The notes below the pieces were generated by a model that saw nothing but the letters and a program-made list of their open reading frames with translations, was not told the origin of the DNA and made no database searches. DNA of 64,000 nucleotides, from contig NZ_LATM01000001.1 in assembly GCF_000972495.1 (NCBI RefSeq), positions 455,241-519,240 of the forward strand, read 5' to 3'. The translations under genes and the position numbers were made by a program. The stretch is from Hymenobacter terrenus (GTDB taxonomy: Bacteria; Bacteroidota; Bacteroidia; Cytophagales; Hymenobacteraceae). Of the stretch, positions 18,300 through 27,468 are shown in pieces (within the stretch, counting starts at the first letter, position 1; the number at the start of each line of letters is the position of its first letter).

Positions 18300-20801
18300 T
18301 TACTGCAGCGTAACCTTTTGGCTGATGCTTTTCGTGCCGTATTGCAACCTAACGATGTAAATGCCTGAAGGCTGGCCAAGCAGGCTCACTTTGTGCGACT
18401 GCTTGCCTACGGGCAGATGGCTTAACTTGTTTACCAAGCGCCCAAACGAGTCATATACCAATAATGTAGCATCTTCCTCTATCCCTTCCGTCGTAACAGT
18501 TACCTCCCCGAAACTTGGGTTCGGATACACTGTTAGTTGTGGGTTGGCGGCTTTACCTTGTGTAGCAGTTACCACCCCAGGAGTCTGGGCGATGGTTCGC
18601 TGAGCGGTAATGTTGTAGGGACAGGTTCCCATAAGCGCTACGGCGGGGTCGATGACTAGCGGCCCACAATAGGCGTTCTGTAAATGAGGAAGCGCATCGG
18701 TGGTGGCTACAAAGTTGGTTCCTGCTGTAACACTAAAATTTTCTCCAAAATAAATCTGCTCGCTGGCAGTGATATACGACGGAGTGCTCGTGCCAGGATG
18801 GTCAAAAGTCATAACCGCCCCAGGAGGACTAGCGTCCCACGAAGGGGGACCCACTGCCGCTGTCCAAGGAAAATTCCAGTAAGACCCAATGGGAGAAATT
18901 CTATTATCAGTTGGCATTATTGGAGTGGTATTAGTGCCAAGCCTTGCAGTCAAAGGGTGCTTTACTAAATAAGGAAAGTTATCATAATCAAATTCTAGAT
19001 TGCTAAACGGGGGAGTGTCATACATATTATCATAAGGGTCCCCTGAAGAAGAAAAAGTACGGGATGTAGCCGGCGCGTTTTCATTGAACTGGACGGCATA
19101 GTCTTGCACAAAAAAGATGGGAGTTGTGTCCAACCCGTCCTCGCGCTTCAGAATGGCTTTTATCCTAACAAATATTTTTGGCGACACGTAGTTTCCATTA
19201 GAATTCAACGGATTGTTTGCCGTAAATGCCATGTTTTTAAAACATGTTAAATCGACAAATGGGGTTTGATGCATTACTTTATTCTCATCTGCATAAACAA
19301 TTTCGTTTACTATCGAGGGAATCGGCTTGAATCCAGCGAGAGACTCTTCAGCAACGATGGCCGCTTGAACAGATACTAGCTTTAAGCCTGCCGCTTTATT
19401 ATAGCTGGGAATCAAATCGTTAGCGACCTGGAATGAAACGAAGCTGCGTACATCATCAACCATAGGATGAGAATAAATACTCATCGGGTCAACGCCCCAC
19501 CATGCTCTCTTATTTAGAATAGGCGTGTTTTTGAGAGTGAATAGGCCCAGCGCGCAATCGTAATACGGTTGAGTAGTTCCAAATCCTAAATGTTGAGTAC
19601 CTGGTAATTGTACCAGGGCGCGCGCAAGAGGATAAGTAGTGGTAATACTGCCTTTAAGTGCAAGAGTGCCGGTTGAGACGGTGGGGATGAATGTTGGTGC
19701 CTGCGGTGCAGCGGTGTCATCCGACGGAAACAAAAAGCCAACGACGCTTCCCAAAACCCCAAAGGCAATATTAACACCTCCAGCAATTTCCGTTATTTTT
19801 TTGATAGTGCCGGGTAGCTTTGACCCTTCTCCGGCTAGCTTAATTAACGTGTTGGCAGTCCTTAGTTTCGACGAACTGGCCGTAGAACCTGGGTTAAACA
19901 ACTCTTTGGCTTTTTGCGCACGTTCGGCGGCCTTTGTCAAAAATTTCTCAACATCATCTTTGGATACCTTGCCCAGCACTTTCTGCCCTTTCGCCAGAAA
20001 GCTTTTGAGGCCGGTAGCGGGGTCAGAACTGGTGGGGGGCCGGATGTCCGTAACAATTTCACCTTCTTTGCCGGCTAATCCATATCCTTCCTGGGCAGTA
20101 GTTTTCCAATCCATAGAGCCGGCGAGGTCAATATCGCTATTGACAATGCCCTGCAATTCAAACTCCAAAGCGTGACCAGCATAAGCTTGGCTCCTGATTT
20201 GTGGATCGAATCCAGCATTGAACTCTCCCATCACCCAGCCAGCATTGTCAATTTTTGCCACATATGTCATGATTTCGCCAGTGCCCGCCGCGCCCTGCAA
20301 ATACGTGTCGCTACTTTTAAGCAAGCTATTGCTCAGCGTTAAGGTAGCCGGATAAAGACTGCCATTGCCGGAAGCGTATTTCATTGTGATAAGGGCCCCA
20401 TTAACGTAGGTGCCCTGGCTATTATCCATGAAAAAGAATATTCGAATCAGGCTGGTATACTTGTTATACAGGATGAAATAAGGTGTCTGGCGAGCCGTAA
20501 CTGCACCAAAATCATATCTCAACAGTTCCCATCCCTTCTCCCTCGTGTAATCCTTGTTGAATTGGATTTGCAACAAAGCGCCACCGCTTGCCCTAACCCA
20601 CGGTGCTCCAACGCTCACGATAGGGCCATTGAGACGCTGGATATTCCATGTGCGGCAGTAATCTGGATGCGATGGGTCGATGGCCCAATCCCAGTCGGCA
20701 AACCGGGTAATCATTGGACTGCTACTGCACTGCGCGTGCAATCGTGTTTGCGGTCCTGCTAGCAAAAGCAGAACCAGTAGCAGTTTGGTTAAAATCCTCA
20801 T
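18300..20801 (-). CDS. Large secreted protein with central glycine-rich hydrophobic segment and T9SS tail
   Basis: An 833-residue exported protein of unknown function. It has a signal peptide (MRILTKLLLV to LHAQC) and a beta-rich N-terminal region (about 25-250). A helical, lysine- and alanine-rich stretch (265-340) leads into GGVNIAFGVLGSVVGFLFP (341-359), then a long beta-rich region and a T9SS type A tail of about 80 residues (VYPNPSFGE onward). The helical block plus glycine-rich hydrophobic hairpin recalls membrane-inserting segments of pore-forming toxins, but no family was recognised. It is the second gene of an operon, 31 bases after an S74-like gene, and is less G+C rich than its neighbours. 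Confidence 0.8.
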   Translation of the reverse strand: MRILTKLLLVLLLLAGPQTRLHAQCSSSPMITRFADWDWAIDPSHPDYCRTWNIQRLNGPIVSVGAPWVRASGGALLQIQFNKDYTREKGWELLRYDFGAVTARQTPYFILYNKYTSLIRIFFFMDNSQGTYVNGALITMKYASGNGSLYPATLTLSNSLLKSSDTYLQGAAGTGEIMTYVAKIDNAGWVMGEFNAGFDPQIRSQAYAGHALEFELQGIVNSDIDLAGSMDWKTTAQEGYGLAGKEGEIVTDIRPPTSSDPATGLKSFLAKGQKVLGKVSKDDVEKFLTKAAERAQKAKELFNPGSTASSSKLRTANTLIKLAGEGSKLPGTIKKITEIAGGVNIAFGVLGSVVGFLFPSDDTAAPQAPTFIPTVSTGTLALKGSITTTYPLARALVQLPGTQHLGFGTTQPYYDCALGLFTLKNTPILNKRAWWGVDPMSIYSHPMVDDVRSFVSFQVANDLIPSYNKAAGLKLVSVQAAIVAEESLAGFKPIPSIVNEIVYADENKVMHQTPFVDLTCFKNMAFTANNPLNSNGNYVSPKIFVRIKAILKREDGLDTTPIFFVQDYAVQFNENAPATSRTFSSSGDPYDNMYDTPPFSNLEFDYDNFPYLVKHPLTARLGTNTTPIMPTDNRISPIGSYWNFPWTAAVGPPSWDASPPGAVMTFDHPGTSTPSYITASEQIYFGENFSVTAGTNFVATTDALPHLQNAYCGPLVIDPAVALMGTCPYNITAQRTIAQTPGVVTATQGKAANPQLTVYPNPSFGEVTVTTEGIEEDATLLVYDSFGRLVNKLSHLPVGKQSHKVSLLGQPSGIYIVRLQYGTKSISQKVTLQ

Positions 20802-20832
20802 GTGCTAAAATCTGTTAGGCCTGACGGGATGC

Positions 20833-21516
20833 TTACTTGGCGACAGCTACTTGAGCTTTCAACTTTTGCAGTTCTTTGTTGAGTTCGATAACCTGTAGGG
20901 TTAGTTCTTCAACTGATTGCAGCAGTTTTGCATTCATTTCCGTCACGTCATAGCCCTTGGCCTGTACTTCGCTAGCCGATGGCATGGTGGGCAGGTGCTT
21001 GTTGCGCTGCAAGTACATTTCCAGCTCTGGCAAAGGCATGAACTTATGGGTAGGCTCGAAAACAAAATCAGCCCAATAGCCGGGGGCGAGCACATACAAA
21101 GACTTGGCAACCAGCTTGCCATCAACCGAAAGCTTGTAGTTCGTTTGCTGCGTGCTTGGTGCTTGGTCGCCTATCTGTACCTGACCATTTTGCAAAATGC
21201 GCAAGTGAGAAATCCAACTGCCAGTTGACGTACGCGAAACAAAAGTGTGTGAGGTGCCGGCTGGGTTTAAGGAATTATAGCCAGCGACATAGCCAATGCT
21301 GCCTGCCCGCGATGCATCGGTACTGCTGTTGTGAATCAATTCCATGTATGGTCCTTGAACGTTTGCCGGTGCTGCAATAATCTGAAAGGGCACAGTAGTT
21401 TGATTGCCAAACAGGCTATTGCCACTAAACGTGGGCACTCCTTGGGCCGCCGCGGTTTGCATGGCTGCCACACAAGCAAGCACACATATGGGTTTGAGTA
21501 GGGAAATGGTATTCAT
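20833..21516 (-). CDS. Secreted tail-fibre/S74-like protein with C-terminal coiled coil
   Basis: A 227-residue protein starting at the ATG at 21516 (MNTISLLKPICVLA) with a signal peptide cut near AAAQ. The N-terminal part is beta-rich, and the C-terminal part has the Bacteroidetes motif DFVFEPTHKFMPLPELE followed by NKHLPTMPSA and EMNAKLLQSVEELTLQVIELNKE, a coiled coil. This tail resembles the intramolecular chaperone region of S74-type fibre proteins, though an autocleavage site is not evident. It is the first gene of the operon with the large T9SS protein at 18300 and could form a surface fibre or partner with it. Confidence 0.7.
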   Translation of the reverse strand: MNTISLLKPICVLACVAAMQTAAAQGVPTFSGNSLFGNQTTVPFQIIAAPANVQGPYMELIHNSSTDASRAGSIGYVAGYNSLNPAGTSHTFVSRTSTGSWISHLRILQNGQVQIGDQAPSTQQTNYKLSVDGKLVAKSLYVLAPGYWADFVFEPTHKFMPLPELEMYLQRNKHLPTMPSASEVQAKGYDVTEMNAKLLQSVEELTLQVIELNKELQKLKAQVAVAK

Positions 21517-21908
21517 GCAGAGAGGGGTTGAAAAATGAAAAAAGAAAGTAAAAGGGTTCACATATGCTGCAACACTAAGCTGCAAGCGCAAAAAGGAGCA
21601 AGCGCGTTAGCACGAGCGAGTCTATGGCATGGTGAAACAGCCAGATAATCTCACAATTGCACAATCAGTCCAGAAAAAAGAAACCGTTACGGGTCGGAAG
21701 CCGACAGGCAGCGTGCAAACAGTGGCACGAACGCGGAGTGACCTGCCAGTTGCAGGTAAGCCCGGAGTTCGGTAAAAAAATTCAGCAAGGCAAACGGGCC
21801 GTGAAAAGGGTCCCTTGGGGACAGTCGTAGCGGTGGAGGCGCTGTGGCTGTTTAATGCGGCAAATGTAGTAGGTTACTGCAAATACTTGACTATACTGGC
21901 CTCGGGCA
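21517..21908. other. Gene-free region with possible long leader of S74-like operon
   Basis: No gene seen. A minus-strand TACATTTG at 21868-21861 matches the Bacteroidetes -7 element. If it drives the operon, the untranslated leader would be about 340 bases. No riboswitch class was recognised, and a promoter nearer 21516 is not excluded. Confidence 0.4.
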
Positions 21909-22021
21909 TCATTGAGGTGGTCGAGGAATGACGGACAGAAGCAGGACGTATATTTCTTCTGTTATGGCAACCAAAACCAGCGGGTCGTCGCCCGACAAAC
22001 GGCGTAAATATGACGAGGCGT
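21909..22021 (+). mobile_element. Solo left-end remnant of an IS3-type element
   Basis: About 110 bases match the start of the decayed IS at 63700 with only scattered differences: GAGGTGGTC, AGAAGCAGGACGTAT, TTCTGTTATGGCAACCAAAACCA, then CGTCGCCCGACAAACG and GACGAGGCGTT. Similarity stops at about 22021 inside the orfA start. No right end or orfB is nearby. Confidence 0.75.
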
Positions 22022-22890
22022 TTTTCAAATTTCTTTCGCTGGGCCTATTAGGCCTTGTCCTGACGCAATGCGTTCCGGGAGACCCACCAGTAGAGCCCGG
22101 TGGTGGCACTAACCCCGGCACCTCCACCTGCTACCTGACCAGCGCCACCGAGCAGTTGGAGCGAAATGGTGCTTTCACTGATTTTATCGACCGTCGCTTT
22201 GGATATAGCAATGGCCTGCTCGTGTCGGAAAGCGAGCAGAGCATCGTTCAGGGGTTCGGACCAGTGAAGCGAAAAACGAATTACCAGCTTCAATACCAGA
22301 ACGGCCTGCTCACCCAGGCCGTCGACAGCCTCAACCTCATCGTGTTTGAGTATGCTCCGGGGGCCAGCAGTCCTTCCCAGGCTGTCTATAGCCGGCTGGG
22401 CCGGCAACGAGCAGTGTATACACTGACCTATGCCGCGCCGGGGCGACTAAGTGGCATCAAAGAAACAAATCAGGTACTGCCCCTCAATTCATTAGCTACT
22501 GAGCGGGATTTTACTTTCACCTACGACGGCAACGGCAACGTCATCAACGAACGGTTGCGCTTAAAGTTTTCGACCGGCAACACAGGTGAGCTACAGACGG
22601 ACTACACCTTCACCAACCAGCCTTCCCCCTACCAAAACGTGCCGAACCGAGTGGCCCTCACCGTCCTGGCTCTGGCCGGCGAAGTCGAAACGTTCCCCGG
22701 CGAATTTTGGCATCGCAATACCCCCAGCGGCTTCGCGGTGTACAACGTCAACGCCGCCGGCGTGCGCACCCCCAACGAAACAGCCACGCTGACCGGCCAA
22801 TACGACGCAACCAACAAGCTGACTGTGCTCGATCAGAACTCTTCCACCTTGCGCCGTATCCGCACTACGTTTGGGTATCAGTGCCAATAA
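21964..22890 (+). CDS. Lipoprotein gene starting inside an IS orfA remnant
   Basis: A 308-residue predicted lipoprotein. Residues 1-20 (MATKTSGSSPDKRRKYDEAF) are nearly identical to the start of the IS3-type OrfA encoded at 63755. The frame then passes directly into a hydrophobic stretch and lipobox LTQC (Cys36), followed by a Pro/Gly linker (VPGDPPVEPGGGTNPG) and a beta-rich domain with YDGNGNVINERLR, reminiscent of RHS/YD-like strand repeats. No other ATG, GTG or TTG is in frame between the IS part and the lipobox, so the IS start codon is the only credible start. The mature protein's function is unknown. Confidence 0.7.
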   Translation: MATKTSGSSPDKRRKYDEAFFKFLSLGLLGLVLTQCVPGDPPVEPGGGTNPGTSTCYLTSATEQLERNGAFTDFIDRRFGYSNGLLVSESEQSIVQGFGPVKRKTNYQLQYQNGLLTQAVDSLNLIVFEYAPGASSPSQAVYSRLGRQRAVYTLTYAAPGRLSGIKETNQVLPLNSLATERDFTFTYDGNGNVINERLRLKFSTGNTGELQTDYTFTNQPSPYQNVPNRVALTVLALAGEVETFPGEFWHRNTPSGFAVYNVNAAGVRTPNETATLTGQYDATNKLTVLDQNSSTLRRIRTTFGYQCQ

Positions 22891-22935
22891 ATAACAAGAG
22901 CCTAGTTGTTGACTAACTGACAATAGAGCTACACC

Positions 22936-22998
22936 ATAACGCCCATCTGCGTTGACGACTACTTAATCTAAGCAGTTGTCAACGTAGATGGGCGTTAT
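22936..22998. terminator. Long hairpin between convergent genes
   Basis: Arms of 21 bases (22936-22956 and 22978-22998) match with one mismatch around a 21-base loop and are followed by AATTTTAT. It lies between the lipoprotein gene and alaS and probably ends transcription from both sides. Confidence 0.7.
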
Positions 22999-23061
22999 AA
23001 TTTTATCATTGAGCTAGTGATAGTCGTGACAAAGCAGCGCTTTTCAAGATGAGGAGGTGGC

Positions 23062-25746
23062 TTACGCCAGTCCCTTCCCTACTAGTTCCTCAGCTTTGGC
23101 AATTGCCGCGGGCAGCCCAGCCACGTTTTTGCCGCCGGCCGTGGCGAAGAACGGCTGCCCGCCGCCACCGCCCTGGATTTCCTTGGCCAGCTCGCGCACC
23201 AGCGTAGTGGCGTTGAGCTTGCCACCTTTGGCAATTTCGTCGTCCAGCATCACGGCCAGCTGGGGCTTACCGTCGATTTCGGCACCGAGGACGGCCACCA
23301 AGTTGGGCAAAGCCTGACGTAAGTTGAAGGCCAGGGTTTTGAGGGCGTCGGCGCTGCTGGCCTGCACTTGCGCGGCCAGGAAGTTCACGCTATTCAGCGG
23401 CTTCACTTGGCCTACCAGCTGCTCCTTCTGTTGGTTGATACTTTGCTGGGCAAACTGTTCGATTTGCTTGCGAAGGGCGGCAATTTCCTCGTTTTGCTTC
23501 TCGATGCTCGTGATGAGGTGCTGGGGGTTGCCCAGCGTTTCGCGCACCTGAGTCAGCAGGTCGAGCTGCTGGTCCACGTACGCCTCCGCACCGGCGCCGG
23601 TCACGGCCTCGATGCGGCGCACACCGGCGCCCACGGCGCTTTCGGTCGTGATTTTCAGGTAGCCGATGCTGCCGGTGTTGGGCACGTGCAGCCCCCCGCA
23701 CAGTTCCACCGAGTAGTCTTTGTCGAAGGTGATGACGCGCACGAACTCGCCGTATTTCTCACCGAACAGAGCCATGGCACCTAGGTTCTTGGCCTCGGCG
23801 ATGGGCACGTTGCGACGCTCTTCCAGCGGGATTTGCTGGCGTATCTTCTCGTTCACAATGCGCTCAATCTGGCGCAGCTGGTCATCCGTTACCTTGGTAA
23901 AGTGCGAGAAATCGAAACGCAGCAGCTTCTCGTTGACCAAGGAGCCTTTTTGCTGCACGTGTGCGCCCAACACCTCGCGCAGGGCCGCTTGCAGCAAGTG
24001 CGTAGCTGAGTGGTTCTGCCGAATCTGGGTGCGGCGGGCAGCATCGGGCCGGGTCATGAATTCGCCGGTCAGGTCTTCGGGCAAATCCAGGACGGTATGA
24101 ACGATAAGGTCGTTTTCCTTCTTCGTATCGACCACTCGGAGCGTGGCAAAGTCGCCTTCCAGGAAACCCGTGTCGCCCACCTGCCCACCGCTTTCGGCAT
24201 AGAAAGCCGTTTGGTCGAGCACGACCTGGTATTCCGTTTTGCCCTTGGCCGTGGTCTTGCGGTAGCGCAGAATATGGGCCGGGGCGGCGTCCAAATCGTA
24301 GCCCACGAAAGCGGGCTGCTCGTCGGTATCAGCCACAATGGTCCAGTCGCTCTGCTCGGTTTCCTGGGCGTTGCGGCTGCGCTTCTTCTGCTCCTCCAGT
24401 TCCTGCTTGAAGCCTTCCTCATCCACGGTCAAGCCCTTTTCGCGGGCAATAAGAGCGGTGAGGTCCAGCGGGAAACCAAAAGTATCGGACAGTTCAAAAG
24501 CGGTTTTACCGTCGATGCGGCTGCCATTGGCGCGGGTGCTTTCTTCTAACGCATCAATCCGGCGCAAGCCGTTCTCCAGTGTTTTCAGGAAGGAAATTTC
24601 CTCCTCTTCAATGACGCGCTGTACGAAAGCGGTCTGTTGCTTCAGCTCGGGGAAAATGCCGGCCATCTGGTCGGCCAGCACGGGCACGAGCTTGAACAGG
24701 AACGGCTGCTTTTGATTGAGCGACGAAAACGCGTAGCGCACGGCCCGGCGCAGGATGCGGCGGATGACGTAGCCGGCTTTCACGTTGCTGGGCAGCTGGC
24801 CGTCGGCAATGGTGAAGGCGATGGTGCGGATGTGGTCGGCAATGACCCGGATGGCAATGTCGGTTTTCTCGTTTTCGGTGGCCGGCTGGTCGTTCACCGT
24901 GGCGGGCGCGGTGCCGTGGTACTCCACGCCTACTTCCTTGGCGATGAACTGAATGAGCGGCTGAAAAACGTCGGTGTCGTAGTTCGACTTCACGCCCGAC
25001 ACGGCCATCATCAGGCGCTCGAAGCCCATGCCCGTATCCACGTGCTGAGCCGGCAGCTTCACCAGGGACTTATCGGCTAGGCGCTGAAATTCCATGAATA
25101 CGTTGTTCCACACTTCCACCACCTGCGGGTGGTCGGCATTCACCAGCTCGCGGCCTGATTTCTGGGCCCGCTCCTCTTCTGAGCGCAGGTCGATGTGGAT
25201 TTCCGTGCACGGGCCGCAGGGGCCGGTGTCGCCCATCTCCCAGAAGTTGTCCTTTTTATTACCGGGCAGAATCCGGTCGTCGGTCGTGTATTGGCGCCAC
25301 AGCTCCTGGGTTTCGGTGTCGGCGCCGAGGTTGTCGCCGGTGTCGCCTTCGAAATACGTGACGTAGAGCCGGTCTTTATCCAGCTTGAATACTTCGGTGA
25401 GCAGCTCCCAGGCCCAGGCAATGGCTTCCTTCTTGAAGTAGTCACCAAACGACCAGTTGCCGAGCATCTCGAACATGGTGTGGTGGTACGTGTCGTAGCC
25501 GACTTCCTCCAAATCGTTGTGCTTACCGCTCACCCGCAGGCACTTCTGGGTATCGGCAATGCGCTTGTAGGGGGCGGGCTTGTTGCCCAGGAAATAGTCT
25601 TTAAACGGGGCCATGCCGCTGTTGATAAACAGCAGGGTGGGGTCGTCTTTCACCACAATGGGGGCCGAGGGCACGATGTGGTGGCCTTTGGAAGCGAAGA
25701 AATCGAGGAATTGTTGGCGGACGTGCGAAGCGGTGGGGAGCGACAT
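23062..25746 (-). CDS. alaS: Alanine-tRNA ligase
   Basis: Class II aminoacyl-tRNA synthetase of 894 residues that charges tRNA(Ala). The catalytic core at the N-terminus has RQQFLDFFASKGH, FINSGMAPFKDYFLG and GDTGPCGPCTEIH. The editing domain follows, with the zinc motif HSATH and CGGLH that clears mischarged Ser and Gly. A coiled-coil C-terminal region ends in the glycine-rich DHHA1-type GGGGGQPFFATAGG. The start is the ATG at 25746 (MSLPTASHVRQQ). It is divergent from the MerR-like gene, and a promoter element lies at 25822-25815. Confidence 0.97.
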   Translation of the reverse strand: MSLPTASHVRQQFLDFFASKGHHIVPSAPIVVKDDPTLLFINSGMAPFKDYFLGNKPAPYKRIADTQKCLRVSGKHNDLEEVGYDTYHHTMFEMLGNWSFGDYFKKEAIAWAWELLTEVFKLDKDRLYVTYFEGDTGDNLGADTETQELWRQYTTDDRILPGNKKDNFWEMGDTGPCGPCTEIHIDLRSEEERAQKSGRELVNADHPQVVEVWNNVFMEFQRLADKSLVKLPAQHVDTGMGFERLMMAVSGVKSNYDTDVFQPLIQFIAKEVGVEYHGTAPATVNDQPATENEKTDIAIRVIADHIRTIAFTIADGQLPSNVKAGYVIRRILRRAVRYAFSSLNQKQPFLFKLVPVLADQMAGIFPELKQQTAFVQRVIEEEEISFLKTLENGLRRIDALEESTRANGSRIDGKTAFELSDTFGFPLDLTALIAREKGLTVDEEGFKQELEEQKKRSRNAQETEQSDWTIVADTDEQPAFVGYDLDAAPAHILRYRKTTAKGKTEYQVVLDQTAFYAESGGQVGDTGFLEGDFATLRVVDTKKENDLIVHTVLDLPEDLTGEFMTRPDAARRTQIRQNHSATHLLQAALREVLGAHVQQKGSLVNEKLLRFDFSHFTKVTDDQLRQIERIVNEKIRQQIPLEERRNVPIAEAKNLGAMALFGEKYGEFVRVITFDKDYSVELCGGLHVPNTGSIGYLKITTESAVGAGVRRIEAVTGAGAEAYVDQQLDLLTQVRETLGNPQHLITSIEKQNEEIAALRKQIEQFAQQSINQQKEQLVGQVKPLNSVNFLAAQVQASSADALKTLAFNLRQALPNLVAVLGAEIDGKPQLAVMLDDEIAKGGKLNATTLVRELAKEIQGGGGGQPFFATAGGKNVAGLPAAIAKAEELVGKGLA

Positions 25747-25814
25747 AAGCGGAATGCGACGCCAATGGTGATGGCGGTGGATGCAGTTTTTTTAGGTACT
25801 TTTCGGGGGAATTG

Positions 25815-25822
25815 CAAAGGTA
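25815..25822 (-). promoter_or_regulatory. Bacteroidetes -7 element for alaS
   Basis: TACCTTTG on the minus strand gives a leader of about 60 bases to the alaS ATG. It overlaps the region just upstream of the MerR-like gene, so the two promoters are tightly packed. Confidence 0.5.
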
Positions 25823-25827
25823 GCCAT

Positions 25828-26190
25828 ATGCCCTACAAAGAGCGCAGCATTGAGAAACAGTACTTCACCATCGGCGAGGTGGCCGCCCAATTCAAGGTGG
25901 CCGAGTCGCTCGTTCGCTTTTGGGAGACGGAATTCGACGAATTGCGCCCCCGCCGCAGCAAGAAGGGCAACCGTCTCTACACCCCGCAGGACATTGAGGT
26001 GTTCCGCACCATCTACCATTTGGTAAAAGAGCGCGGCTACACCATCCCCGGCGCCCGCGACATGCTCAAGCAAAAAGGCCCGCAGCTCAAGGAGAAGATT
26101 GACGTGGTGCAGAGCCTGGAAAAGGTCCGGGCGTTTCTGGTGAGCCTGAAGAAAGAGGTGGAAGCAGCAAGCAAAACAGACGCTGAGTAA
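25828..26190 (+). CDS. MerR family transcriptional regulator
   Basis: A 120-residue DNA-binding protein. The winged helix-turn-helix is clear: YFTIGEVAAQFKVAESLVRFWETEF (about 13-37), then RRSKKGNRLYTPQDIEVFR and the wing helix, followed by a short coiled coil (LKEKIDVVQSLEKVRAFLVSL). It has no cysteine-rich metal site, so it belongs with the MerR-like regulators of unknown signal common in Bacteroidetes. The frame is open far upstream through alaS in antisense, but the start is the ATG at 25828. Its targets are unknown; dprA follows about 100 bases later in the same direction. Confidence 0.9.
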   Translation: MPYKERSIEKQYFTIGEVAAQFKVAESLVRFWETEFDELRPRRSKKGNRLYTPQDIEVFRTIYHLVKERGYTIPGARDMLKQKGPQLKEKIDVVQSLEKVRAFLVSLKKEVEAASKTDAE

Positions 26191-26288
26191 CCTCTCGCGC
26201 CCCCTCAGGCAGACAACCCCTACTATACTGGCCTACCTGCCTGCCTCCCCCTCTTTTTGGGAGAGAGGGCCGGGGGTGAGGTTACCCA

Positions 26289-27416
26289 ATGAACGACGAC
26301 ACCCTCTTCCACGAACTTGCCCTTACGCTCCTGCCCGGCATCGGCCCGCAGCTCACGCGGCAGCTGATGAGCTACGGCGGCTCCGCTAAAAACGTGCTGA
26401 TGACACCGCCCGGCAAGCTCCGTCGCATTCCCGGTGTGGGCGATGCTACAATCAAAATCCTCACCGGGCCCGAGCGGGAAACTGCCTTTCGCAAAGCAGA
26501 AGCCGACTTGAAAAAGGCCGAGAAGGAGCATATCGAAATTCTGTTCTACACCAGCAAGCGCTTTCCCAGCCGCCTGAAGCTGATTCCCGACGCGCCGGCT
26601 ATCCTCTACTACCAAGGCACGGCCGACCTGAACGCGCCCAAAACCGTGGCCTTGGTGGGCACGCGCAAAGCCACCGAGTACGGGCGTGAGCAAACCGAGC
26701 GCATTGTAAAAGGTTTGGTACCACACCATCCGTTGGTGGTGAGTGGCTTGGCTTATGGCATCGACATCATGGCGCACCGCGCCGCCTTGCAGGAAGGACT
26801 GGAAACCGTGGGCGTCATGGCTACCGGCCTGGACAGAATCTACCCCCACACCCATCAGAAAACGGCCGAGAAAATGCGCGAGCAAGGCGGCTTGCTCACG
26901 GAGTTTCCATTCGGCACGCCGCCTGACCGCTACAACTTCCCGGCTCGCAACCGCATCATCGCCGGCCTTGCGGATGGAACGGTAGTGGTGGAAGCCGCCA
27001 TAAAAGGAGGGGCTCTGATAACCGCCGAGCTGGCCCTGAGCTACGACCGGGACGTGCTGGCCGTGCCCGGCAACCTGGGCTCGCCCGCTTCGGAAGGCTG
27101 CAACGCGCTTATCAAAAACCACAAAGCCGCGCTCTACGCCGAACCGTTGGACCTGGAGCAACTGCTGAATTGGGACGAGGCCCTGCACCAGTCGGGCAAG
27201 TTCAAGCCCGCCCCCTCCCACTCGGCCGATGATTTCACCGCCGACGAGTTTGCTCTGATAACGGTGCTAGCCGCCGCCAATGGCCGCGAAGAGCAGATGG
27301 ATGAGCTGGCCTGGAAGGCGCAACTGCCCATTCACGCCGTGGCCTCGCTGCTGCTGGGGTTGGAGTTTCGGGGCGTGGTGCGGGCGCTGCCGGGCAAGAA
27401 GTTCGGGTTAATATGA
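26289..27416 (+). CDS. dprA: DNA-processing protein DprA
   Basis: Cytoplasmic protein of 375 residues that binds incoming single-stranded DNA and loads RecA during natural transformation. An N-terminal helix-hairpin-helix-like region (LLPGIGPQLTRQLM, KLRRIPGVGDATI) precedes the Rossmann-fold core with VALVGTRKATEYG, VVSGLAYGIDIMAHRAAL, ATGLDRIYPHTH, FPARNRIIAGLADGTVVVEA and AVPGNLGSPASEG. A winged-helix DML1-like tail occupies about 315-375. The length and motifs are standard. Confidence 0.96.
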   Translation: MNDDTLFHELALTLLPGIGPQLTRQLMSYGGSAKNVLMTPPGKLRRIPGVGDATIKILTGPERETAFRKAEADLKKAEKEHIEILFYTSKRFPSRLKLIPDAPAILYYQGTADLNAPKTVALVGTRKATEYGREQTERIVKGLVPHHPLVVSGLAYGIDIMAHRAALQEGLETVGVMATGLDRIYPHTHQKTAEKMREQGGLLTEFPFGTPPDRYNFPARNRIIAGLADGTVVVEAAIKGGALITAELALSYDRDVLAVPGNLGSPASEGCNALIKNHKAALYAEPLDLEQLLNWDEALHQSGKFKPAPSHSADDFTADEFALITVLAAANGREEQMDELAWKAQLPIHAVASLLLGLEFRGVVRALPGKKFGLI

Positions 27417-27468
27417 ACTACGGATTAAAGCCGATTTTTGGGATTGCACGGATGTTGTGAATGGCGCA

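Noticed and set aside
26223-27221. 332-codon open frame opposite dprA
   Set aside because: Antisense shadow of a clear dprA gene, with no recognisable domain or start context.
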